DNA from: Alphaproteobacteria bacterium | GTDB taxonomy: Bacteria > Pseudomonadota > Alphaproteobacteria > Micropepsales > Micropepsaceae | NCBI GenBank assembly: GCA_947373775.1 | Contig: CANBZE010000176.1 | Location: forward strand, 1-5,106 | Length of the DNA: 5,106 nucleotides | Reading direction: 5' to 3' | In this document: one piece after another, positions 1 through 5,106 of the stretch | Layout: each line of letters begins with the position of its first letter | How positions within the stretch are numbered: position 1 is the stretch's first letter | Position numbers and translations under genes: made by a program | Notes under the pieces: model-generated | The model's database searches: none | What the model was told of the DNA's origin: nothing | The model's input: the letters and a program-made list of their open reading frames with translations, nothing else

Positions 1-618
1 GGTGAACCCCCGGTCCACCTTGGAGCGCAGCCGGCTCATATGGGTCTCCACGATGTTGGTGCGGGGATCGAAGTGCAGGTCCCAGACATTTTCCAGCAGC
101 ATGGTGCGGGTCACAACCCGCCCGGCATTGCGCAGCAAATATTCCAGCAGGCGGAATTCCTGGGGCTGAAGCTCGATCGCCTTGCCGTCGCGGCTGGCCG
201 TGCGCCGGATCAGGTCGATTTCGAGGGTCTCCAGGCGCAGCCTGGTGGGCTCGGCGCCGTCGGAACGCCGTGTGATGGCGTTCACCCGCGCCAGGAGTTC
301 AACAAAGGCGAAAGGCTTGACCAGATAATCGTCGGCGCCGCCTTCCAGCCCTTCAACCCGGTCGTCCAGCCCGCTCATCGTGGTGAGGAACAGCACCGGT
401 ATCTGGTGCCCTTCCGCGCGCAACTGGCGCACCAGGGTCAGCCCATCTATGCCCGGCAACATGCGGTCCACGATCAGCGCCGTGTGTTCGCCTGTCATGG
501 CGCGCGCCAGGCCCAGCGTGCCGTTATCCACATGTTCAACGGCATGGCCGTGCCTCTGCAAGGCATCAACGATATGCCCCGCGGTTTCCCGGTCATCCTC
601 CACCAACAGCAGCTTCAA
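1..618 (-). CDS. OmpR/PhoB-family response regulator (3' end cut by window edge)
   Basis: Two-component response regulator that should be phosphorylated by a sensor kinase and then bind DNA in the cytoplasm; 206 residues are visible. The receiver domain (about 1-117) has the acidic pair D8/D9, phosphoacceptor D51 (in IVDRMLPG), switch T79 and K101 in the LVKPF motif. A winged-helix output domain (about 125-206) follows, with a recognition-helix region near 187-202 (key THMSRLRSK). The family usually has about 220-230 residues, so only the final strand (normally the HTVRGVGY region) is missing beyond position 1. The start is TTG at 616-618: no ATG or GTG lies in frame between the upstream stop (658-660) and the conserved start LLLVEDD. 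A weak GGA lies 9 bases before it. Overall wording (VWDLHFDPRTN, KVDRGF) recalls the CusR/QseB/TctD branch more than classical PhoB. A kinase gene probably follows off the left edge (inference). It is divergent from the receptor operon and likely regulates it. Confidence 0.93.
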   Translation of the reverse strand, partial: MKLLLVEDDRETAGHIVDALQRHGHAVEHVDNGTLGLARAMTGEHTALIVDRMLPGIDGLTLVRQLRAEGHQIPVLFLTTMSGLDDRVEGLEGGADDYLVKPFAFVELLARVNAITRRSDGAEPTRLRLETLEIDLIRRTASRDGKAIELQPQEFRLLEYLLRNAGRVVTRTMLLENVWDLHFDPRTNIVETHMSRLRSKVDRGFT

Positions 619-634
619 GTTATTGTTTCCGTTT

Positions 635-652
635 CTGTCCGCACGCTGCCCG
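635..652 (+). promoter_or_regulatory. Weaker 11-bp repeat pair in the regulator leader
   Basis: CTGTCCG, spacer CACG, CTGCCCG on the plus strand again shows 11-bp spacing, but each half matches CTGTCAY at only 5/7 and 4/7. It lies 16-34 bases upstream of the regulator's TTG, in the likely untranslated leader. It might be an accessory or repressing site. Taken alone it would not be called; it is listed because the same geometry recurs at two other places nearby. Confidence 0.2.
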
Positions 653-659
653 GCAATCT

Positions 660-677
660 ATGACAGAACCGCGACAG
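660..677 (-). promoter_or_regulatory. Pho-box-like direct repeat upstream of the response regulator
   Basis: Read on the minus strand, this is CTGTCGC, spacer GGTT, CTGTCAT: two heptamers 11 bp apart start to start. Against the known Pho-box half-site CTGTCAY they match 6/7 and 7/7. The site ends 41 bases before the TTG start of the response regulator and points toward it, a reasonable place for autoregulation. The spacer is less AT-rich than in the enterobacterial consensus. OmpR-family regulators generally bind such 10-11 bp tandem repeats, so the binder could be the neighbouring regulator or a PhoB encoded elsewhere. Confidence 0.45.
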
Positions 678-727
678 TTGCGCGCTTTTTCACCACTGGA
701 CGCTGTGTCGCGGACAGGTTGGGTTTT

Positions 728-755
728 CGTATATCGCCTGTCACCCGACCGTCAA
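728..755 (-). promoter_or_regulatory. Candidate sigma-70 promoter for the response regulator
   Basis: On the minus strand TTGACG (755 to 750) is followed after 16 bases by TATACG (733 to 728), matching the consensus hexamers at 5/6 and 4/6. Transcription would begin near 721, giving a leader of about 100 bases before the TTG start. The box at 660-677 would then lie downstream of the start site, where binding would more easily repress. This is consensus matching by eye only. Confidence 0.3.
738..755 (+). promoter_or_regulatory. Pho-box-like direct repeat facing the receptor operon
   Basis: On the plus strand, CTGTCAC, spacer CCGA, CCGTCAA: two heptamers 11 bp apart, matching the half-site CTGTCAY at 7/7 and 5/7. 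The pair lies 117 bases before the receptor's ATG and points toward it. It overlaps the -35 element of a candidate minus-strand promoter, so a bound regulator could influence both directions. No good -10 hexamer is seen at the usual distance downstream, which lowers confidence. Confidence 0.4.
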
Positions 756-860
756 ATACGCGTGTGAAACCCGCCCCGAAAGACGAGGTCAAACCGCAAC
801 AAAGCGAATTCGCGAATGGCGAGTCCGCCGCCGTCTGTGTTTTGCCCCGGGGAATTTGAA

Positions 861-867
861 AAAGGGG
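861..867 (+). promoter_or_regulatory. Ribosome binding site of the receptor gene
   Basis: AAAGGGG ends five bases before ATG 873. It decides the start: an in-frame ATG exists at 816, but it would place 19 residues lacking signal character ahead of the signal peptide and has no comparable site before it. Confidence 0.7.
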
Positions 868-872
868 AATTC

Positions 873-3263
873 ATGTCTGCGATCCATTTGAACCGTCTGC
901 GCAACTCCGCCGCTGTATCTGCGTTGTTTGTCGCGCTGGCGGGCAGCGCCCAAGCCCAGCAGGTGGCGGTCAACACGATGCCGGCCATTGCCGCGCAAAG
1001 CGCCGGCGAGATCGAAACCGTGGTGGTCACGGGCACCGCCTTTGATCCGGAATCGGCGCCCGCCAAGGCGTCTTTGGAAACGATGGAGCCCCAGACCATC
1101 ATCAACAAGTCCTATATCGAGGATTCGGTCGCCGAGACCGGCACCTATACCAGCGTGCTCGCCATCGCCCCCAGCATGACCGGCACCGACCTGAACGGCC
1201 CCGGCCTGTCCGACAATGGCGTGAAGAACACCTTGCGTGGCCTGCCCGACGGCAGCTTCGGCCTCAGCTATGACGGCATCCCCTTCGGCGACACCAACGG
1301 TCCCAGCCACCATTCCGAATCCTATTTCCCGGCCAGCACCATTGGCGCCATCGCCGTGGATCGCGGTCCCGGCAATGCCGGCACCCTGGGCCCGTCCACC
1401 TATGGCGGCACCGTCAGCCTGTTTTCGGAAGCGCTCACGGCCAACAGCAGCGCGCGGTTGCAGGCCACGGCCGGCAGCTGGGGCACCAGCCTGTTCAACG
1501 GCAATGTCCAGACTGGCGACATCAATGTGCTCGGCTTTAACAGCCGCCTGCTGCTCAATTACCAGGACACCAATACCTCCGGTTACCTGACCTACAATTC
1601 CAGCGCGGCGCAGAACTACACCATTAAATTCCAGGCCGACCTGGCGCCCGGTTGGACCGCCACCTTGTTCAGCAGCTACAACGGCCTGTTCCAGCAGCTG
1701 GAAGACAATTCCGGCGCCACCGCGGCCCAGATCACCACCTTCGGCAAGAATTACGGGCTGCAGATCACCAACCCCAATGCGGGCACCTACGCGCCCTATA
1801 ACCATGTCCACAAGAAAACGGACATGGATTACCTGCGCCTGCAGGGCGACCTGGGCAACGGCTTCACCATCGACAACACGTCCTACACCTACGCCTATGT
1901 CAACAAGACCCGGAGCACCCTGTCGGTCCAGCAGACCTTGGCGGACATTTCCAAGGGCGTTACCCAGGGCAACGGCACGCTTGTCACCATCAACGGCCCC
2001 CTCGCCACGAGTTTCCCAACGGACATTCCCGGCTATACCAAGCAGAACGCCTTTCGCGTCTGGGGCAATATTTTTCGTGGCGCCAAGGATTTCGATTTCG
2101 GCTGGCTGACCGGCCAAGTTCGCGCCGGTGTGTGGTGGGAAAGCTCGACAAGCCAGCGCGCCCGCTCGGACTTTGACGCCACCAAATGCTATGCTCAGAC
2201 AACCGTGGAGTGTAACCCGTTCAAGGGGCCGCAGTTTCCCGATGCCAGCAACGTGGCGAGCGGCAAATCCGCTCCGTTCGGCGGCGGCTTCTTCGAGTAT
2301 CAGGAACATTCCGGCTGGAACCAGTACCAGCCCTTCGTCGAGCTGGAGCTGCACCCCCTTCCGGACCTGACCATCACGCCGGGCTTCAAATATGTGTGGT
2401 GGGACCATTATGTCCGCGCCCCGCTGGAGCAGAAGAGCGTGCCGGTACGAGCCGTCAACGCCCAGTTCACAACCACCCGCGACCTGCCCTTCGTGATGGC
2501 GAATTACAAGCTGCAGCCCAGCTGGAGCGTCTATGCGCAGTACGCGCAAGGCATCTACGTGCCGGACATTTCCTCCTTCGAGCAGAAGACGCCGGCCACA
2601 ACCTTCCCCAAGGCGCAGACCACGACGAACTATCAGTTCGGCACGGTCTATTATGCCGACCAGTTCACCTTCGACGCCGACATCTATTACATCGGCGTGA
2701 ACAACAACATCGTCTTCCAGGCCTGCAACCTGGCGCCCATCTTCGGCTCGCCGGGCGAAACCTGCGGAGTCAACACCGGCACCGCAACTTACAAGGGCAT
2801 CGAGGGCGAAGGCACCTATGCCTTTGACGGCGTGCTGGAAGGCCTGTCGGTATTCTTGAACGGCTCGCTGAACTCGTCCAAGACCGGCGGCAAGTGGGTC
2901 AAGCAGGCGCCGATGTGGACCTCGGCGCAGGGCATCTTCTACAAATCCGGCATCTGGAAATTCTCGCTGATCGACAAGGTGATCGGCCAGCAATATTCCG
3001 ACGCCACCAACACCACCTTCTACAAGCTGGGTGCCTTCAGCAACATGGATGCCAAGGCCAGCATCTCTTACGAGAATCTGGAGTTCGGCCTGGGCATCTA
3101 CAACCTGCTGAACAGCCGCAGCCTGGCCTCGGTGGGCATCAACGACAAGGCGCCGATCGGCGGCAGCCGCGTGGAAGATGTCGGCAACCGCGGCTCGAGC
3201 CTGGATCAGTATTACTACCAGCCCTCGCGCAGCATCCAGATCACCATCAAGGCACGCTTCTAG
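873..3263 (+). CDS. TonB-dependent outer-membrane receptor
   Basis: Outer-membrane active transporter of 796 residues, expected to bring a scarce ligand into the periplasm using TonB-ExbBD energy. Residues 1-28 form a signal peptide (basic start with R8 and R10, hydrophobic core, AQA cleavage before Q29). A TonB box follows at about 47-54 (IETVVVTG). The plug spans roughly 58-185, with the conserved stretches GVKNTLRG (116-123), SYDGIPFGD (132-140) and VDRGPGNAG (162-170), then YGGTVSLFS leading into the barrel. The barrel fills about 190-796 and ends in the aromatic C-terminal signal ITIKARF that the Bam machinery recognises. The plug carries an unusual HHSES run (146-150). Four cysteines, C439/C447 and C618/C631, form two close pairs that probably make loop disulfides. 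Length fits the family. The phosphatase gene follows after 11 bases, so they are probably co-transcribed. Ligand unknown: a phosphorylated compound is suggested by context, while a siderophore or metal chelate remains possible. Confidence 0.95.
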   Translation: MSAIHLNRLRNSAAVSALFVALAGSAQAQQVAVNTMPAIAAQSAGEIETVVVTGTAFDPESAPAKASLETMEPQTIINKSYIEDSVAETGTYTSVLAIAPSMTGTDLNGPGLSDNGVKNTLRGLPDGSFGLSYDGIPFGDTNGPSHHSESYFPASTIGAIAVDRGPGNAGTLGPSTYGGTVSLFSEALTANSSARLQATAGSWGTSLFNGNVQTGDINVLGFNSRLLLNYQDTNTSGYLTYNSSAAQNYTIKFQADLAPGWTATLFSSYNGLFQQLEDNSGATAAQITTFGKNYGLQITNPNAGTYAPYNHVHKKTDMDYLRLQGDLGNGFTIDNTSYTYAYVNKTRSTLSVQQTLADISKGVTQGNGTLVTINGPLATSFPTDIPGYTKQNAFRVWGNIFRGAKDFDFGWLTGQVRAGVWWESSTSQRARSDFDATKCYAQTTVECNPFKGPQFPDASNVASGKSAPFGGGFFEYQEHSGWNQYQPFVELELHPLPDLTITPGFKYVWWDHYVRAPLEQKSVPVRAVNAQFTTTRDLPFVMANYKLQPSWSVYAQYAQGIYVPDISSFEQKTPATTFPKAQTTTNYQFGTVYYADQFTFDADIYYIGVNNNIVFQACNLAPIFGSPGETCGVNTGTATYKGIEGEGTYAFDGVLEGLSVFLNGSLNSSKTGGKWVKQAPMWTSAQGIFYKSGIWKFSLIDKVIGQQYSDATNTTFYKLGAFSNMDAKASISYENLEFGLGIYNLLNSRSLASVGINDKAPIGGSRVEDVGNRGSSLDQYYYQPSRSIQITIKARF

Positions 3264-3266
3264 GAG
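3263..3266 (+). promoter_or_regulatory. Ribosome binding site overlapping the receptor stop codon
   Basis: GGAG begins on the last base of the receptor's TAG stop (3261-3263) and lies eight bases before the phosphatase ATG at 3275. This arrangement favours translational coupling of the two genes. Confidence 0.7.
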
Positions 3267-3274
3267 AATATCCC

Positions 3275-3943
3275 ATGCGATACGGACTTCTTGTTTGCGC
3301 CGCCCTGATGCTGGGCCCGGCCCCTGCCCAGGCCGGCATGCTGGCGCCGGGTGACTTCACCGCCGGACGCTATTTGCCGCCGCCGCCTGATGCGGCCACC
3401 ACCAGCCGTGAGATGGACGAATTGCATGCCATCGCCGCTCGCAGCACGGCCGAAGACCGCGCCGTGGCGAAACGCGATGCGGAAAACGAGACGCCCACCA
3501 TCTTCAACGACGCAGCCGGTTTCGACCTGGCGTCCAGCCCCCAGACCTTCAAGCTGCTCACCCTGGTGGGCGATGAGGAAGAAGACGACACCAAGGACGC
3601 CAAGGCCTATTTCCACCGCGACCGGCCCTATGCCGCCGAGCCCGCGATCAAGACTTGCACCCCGGTCAAGCCGGGCAAAGCCGCCAATTCCTATCCCAGC
3701 GGCCACGCCACCCGCGCTTTCTCGATGGGCGTGGTGCTGGCCAGCCTGATGCCTGCCAAGTCCCAGGACATCCTGGCGCGCGCATCGCAATATGCCGAAC
3801 GCCGGCTGGTCTGCGGCGTGCATTATCGCAGCGACATAGTGGCGGGCCAGCAGTTTGGCACTCTCCTGGCGTTGCGCCTGATGGAAAAGCCGGAGTTCCG
3901 CACCATGATGGCGGCAGCCCAGGGCGAGTTGAAGGGCCGTTAA
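3275..3943 (+). CDS. Secreted PAP2-superfamily (class A-like) acid phosphatase
   Basis: Phosphomonoesterase of 222 residues, probably periplasmic. Residues 1-20 are a signal peptide (short n-region, hydrophobic core, AQA cleavage before G21); no other membrane span is seen, so it is not a multi-pass lipid phosphatase. The three PAP2 motifs are all present: K110-x6-R117-P118; PSGH at 141-144; and R177-x5-H183-x2-S186-D187. By family knowledge H183 is the phosphorylated nucleophile, H144 the acid/base and K110, R117 and R177 the phosphate ligands. The wording (AYFHRDRPY, SYPSGHAT, VCGVHYRSD) is closest to bacterial non-specific acid phosphatases (PhoN type), with R176 where Ser is usual before the motif 3 arginine. 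C128 and C180 could form a disulfide. An acidic patch (100-105, DEEEDD) precedes motif 1. As second gene of the receptor operon, it probably releases phosphate from an imported or periplasmic ester. Substrate is not deducible. Confidence 0.92.
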   Translation: MRYGLLVCAALMLGPAPAQAGMLAPGDFTAGRYLPPPPDAATTSREMDELHAIAARSTAEDRAVAKRDAENETPTIFNDAAGFDLASSPQTFKLLTLVGDEEEDDTKDAKAYFHRDRPYAAEPAIKTCTPVKPGKAANSYPSGHATRAFSMGVVLASLMPAKSQDILARASQYAERRLVCGVHYRSDIVAGQQFGTLLALRLMEKPEFRTMMAAAQGELKGR

Positions 3944-3949
3944 GCGGGC

Positions 3950-5059
3950 CTAGAACTCAATCACGGTTCGAATGCTCTCGCCCGAGTGCATCAGGTCGAA
4001 GGCCTCGTTGATGCGTTCCAGGGGCAGCTTGTGCGTGATGAGCGGATCGATGCTGATCTTGCCGTCCATGTACCAGTCCACGATCTGGGGCACTTCGGTG
4101 CGGCCGCGCACGCCGCCGAATGCGGTACCTTTCCACACCCGGCCGGTCACCAGCTGGAAGGGACGGGTCTTGATCTCCTGCCCCGATCCGGCGACGCCGA
4201 TGATGATGCTTTCACCCCAGCCGCGATGGGTGCATTCCAGCGCCTGGCGCATCAGATCGACATTGCCGACGCATTCGAAGCTGTAATCGGCGCCACCCTT
4301 GGTCAGCTCGACCAGATGGGGCACCAGATCGCCTTTGATGTTCTTGGGATTCACAAAATGCGTCATGCCGAACTGGCGGGCCAGGCCTTCGCGTGCCGGA
4401 TTGATGTCCACGCCTACGATCATGTTGGCGCCGGCCATGCGCGCGCCCTGGATGACGTTCAGACCGATGCCGCCCAGCCCGAACACCACGACATTGGCGC
4501 CCGGCTCGACCTTGGCGGTCTTGATCACGGCGCCGATGCCGGTGGTGACACCGCAGCCGATGTAGCAGACCTTGTCGAAGGGCGCGTCCTCGCGGATTTT
4601 CGCCAGCGCGATCTCGGGCATCACCGTGTGGTTGGCGAAGGTCGAGCAGCCCATATAGTGATGGATCTTCTTGCCGCCGATGGAAAAGCGCGACGTGCCG
4701 TCGGGCATCACGCCCTGGCCCTGGGTGCTGCGGATCGAGGTGCAGAGATTGGTCTTGTGCGAGGTGCAGCTTTTGCACACCCGGCATTCGGGCGTGTAGA
4801 GCGGGATGACATGGTCGCCCTTCTTCAAGGTCGTGACGCCGGGGCCCACATCCACCACCACGCCGGCGCCTTCATGGCCCAGAATGACGGGAAACAGCCC
4901 TTCGGGATCGGCGCCGGAACGGGTGAACTCGTCGGTGTGGCAGACGCCGGTGGCTTTGATTTCGACCAGCACTTCGCCTGCCTTGGGTCCCTCCAGATCG
5001 ACGGTTTCGATCACCAGGGGTTTTCCGGCTTCATAAGCGACGGCGGCGCGGGTCTTCAT
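3950..5059 (-). CDS. frmA: S-(hydroxymethyl)glutathione dehydrogenase / class III alcohol dehydrogenase
   Basis: Zinc- and NAD-dependent medium-chain dehydrogenase of 369 residues, the usual full length. It oxidises S-hydroxymethylglutathione, formed from formaldehyde and glutathione, to S-formylglutathione, and can also reduce S-nitrosoglutathione. Catalytic zinc ligands are C40, H62, E63 and C169; structural zinc ligands are C92, C95, C98 and C106. R110 matches the class III arginine (115 in the human enzyme) that binds the glutathione carboxylate, and D51 and E53 are the other class III residues, which argues against an ordinary ethanol dehydrogenase. The Rossmann motif GLGGIG is at 194-199, with D218 giving NAD preference. 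It starts at ATG 5057-5059 after a strong ribosome site. Its stop lies six bases from the convergent phosphatase stop, so it is a separate unit. Also named adhC, adhI or flhA in other bacteria. No S-formylglutathione hydrolase gene is visible here. Confidence 0.97.
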   Translation of the reverse strand: MKTRAAVAYEAGKPLVIETVDLEGPKAGEVLVEIKATGVCHTDEFTRSGADPEGLFPVILGHEGAGVVVDVGPGVTTLKKGDHVIPLYTPECRVCKSCTSHKTNLCTSIRSTQGQGVMPDGTSRFSIGGKKIHHYMGCSTFANHTVMPEIALAKIREDAPFDKVCYIGCGVTTGIGAVIKTAKVEPGANVVVFGLGGIGLNVIQGARMAGANMIVGVDINPAREGLARQFGMTHFVNPKNIKGDLVPHLVELTKGGADYSFECVGNVDLMRQALECTHRGWGESIIIGVAGSGQEIKTRPFQLVTGRVWKGTAFGGVRGRTEVPQIVDWYMDGKISIDPLITHKLPLERINEAFDLMHSGESIRTVIEF

Positions 5060-5063
5060 TGGG

Positions 5064-5071
5064 CTCTCCCT
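5064..5071 (-). promoter_or_regulatory. Ribosome binding site of frmA
   Basis: AGGGAGAG on the minus strand, with its GGAG core six bases before ATG 5059. It is a strong, well-placed Shine-Dalgarno sequence that confirms the start. Confidence 0.7.
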
Positions 5072-5106
5072 TAAGCGGCGGAAATGTGAGGCATTTCAGT
5101 AATGGT
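5071..5106 (-). CDS. Possible 3' tail of an upstream minus-strand gene
   Basis: On the minus strand an open frame enters at the window edge, reads [11 protein letters not shown] and stops at TAA (5073 to 5071), 11 bases before the frmA start codon. If real, frmA would be the second gene of an operon, with its ribosome site directly after the upstream stop. Eleven codons are far too few to recognise a family, and an open stretch this short is expected by chance, so this may be plain leader sequence. Confidence 0.2.
   Translation of the reverse strand, partial: TITEMPHISAA
5081..5097. repeat. Small inverted repeat upstream of frmA
   Basis: GAAATG, spacer TGAGG, CATTTC: perfect 6-bp arms around a 5-base centre, lying 22-38 bases before the frmA start. 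It could be an operator half-pair or a short hairpin. No run of T follows on either strand, so it is not an evident terminator. Its size allows chance. Confidence 0.25.

Larger units (their letters stand above)
619..872. promoter_or_regulatory. Divergent intergenic control region
   Basis: These 254 bases separate the minus-strand regulator from the plus-strand receptor operon and must hold both promoters. I see no convincing gene in them. The left two thirds hold CTGTC or GACAG at 635, 662, 673, 713 and 738, three of them belonging to heptamer pairs with 11-bp spacing. The right third holds the perfect palindrome GCGAATTCGC (804-813), the palindrome CCCCGGGG (845-852), and the octamer GGGGAATT twice (849-856 and 864-871), the second copy forming part of the receptor's ribosome binding site. 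No strong sigma-70 promoter facing the receptor is evident, which fits an activator-dependent promoter but does not prove one. Confidence 0.7.

Noticed and set aside
489..498. CCTGTCATGG, a Pho half-site-like match
   Set aside because: It is a single copy inside the regulator's coding sequence with no 11-bp partner; likely dictated by codons.
40..663. A 207-codon plus-strand open frame over the response regulator
   Set aside because: The minus strand encodes a complete receiver and winged-helix domain in the same interval; the plus frame has no recognisable content.
816..872. Upstream ATG at 816 as the receptor start
   Set aside because: It would add 19 residues before a well-formed signal peptide, and the strong AAAGGGG sits just before ATG 873.
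789..2993. A 734-codon open frame on the minus strand across the receptor gene
   Set aside because: It is antisense to a clearly recognisable receptor, has a low-complexity Gly/Ala/Val/Arg composition and shows no domain. It is a shadow of GC-rich codon use.
2894..3274. In-frame upstream extension of the phosphatase to 2894
   Set aside because: This stretch overlaps the receptor's last 370 bases in another frame and has no protein-like composition; the signal peptide and ribosome site mark ATG 3275.
3935..3951. GGGCC repeated around the phosphatase stop as a possible terminator stem
   Set aside because: Only four palindromic base pairs could form, with no T tract on either side.
3986..5074. 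A 362-codon plus-strand open frame opposite the dehydrogenase
   Set aside because: Antisense shadow of frmA, rich in His, Asp, Ala and Gly, with no family resemblance; the minus-strand protein has all expected zinc and NAD residues.
1..5106. CRISPR arrays, insertion sequences, tRNA or rRNA genes
   Set aside because: No regularly spaced repeats, terminal inverted repeats, transposase reading frame or RNA gene signature was seen; the window is densely coding with ordinary genes.

Overview
The window looks like a high-GC proteobacterial chromosome segment, most likely alphaproteobacterial. Reasons: strong third-position GC bias with long antisense shadow frames; an outer-membrane TonB-dependent receptor, so a Gram-negative envelope; and a glutathione-dependent class III alcohol dehydrogenase of proteobacterial type. 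No species can be named from the sequence alone.

Layout. Positions 1-618 (minus strand) hold an OmpR/PhoB-type response regulator that begins at a TTG codon and runs off the left edge, lacking only its last C-terminal residues. Positions 619-872 are a divergent intergenic region. It holds several CTGTC-type heptamers arranged as pairs spaced 11 bp start to start, the geometry of OmpR-family operators and very close to the Pho-box consensus. Positions 873-3263 (plus) encode a 796-residue TonB-dependent outer-membrane receptor. Eleven bases after its stop, 3275-3943 (plus) encode a 222-residue secreted PAP2-superfamily phosphatase resembling class A acid phosphatases. Six bases further on, converging from the other strand, 3950-5059 encode a complete class III alcohol dehydrogenase / S-(hydroxymethyl)glutathione dehydrogenase. 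The last 47 bases hold its ribosome binding site, a small inverted repeat and possibly the tail of another minus-strand gene.

How the genes may work together. The receptor and phosphatase form a tight two-gene operon: an energised outer-membrane importer plus a periplasmic phosphatase. Opposite them is a two-component regulator, and the region between carries Pho-box-like repeats on both strands. The simplest inference is a self-contained unit that imports a phosphorylated compound, strips its phosphate in the periplasm and is switched by a two-component system, either this regulator or the cell's PhoB. The substrate is not visible in the sequence. The alcohol dehydrogenase appears to be an unrelated formaldehyde-detoxification neighbour.
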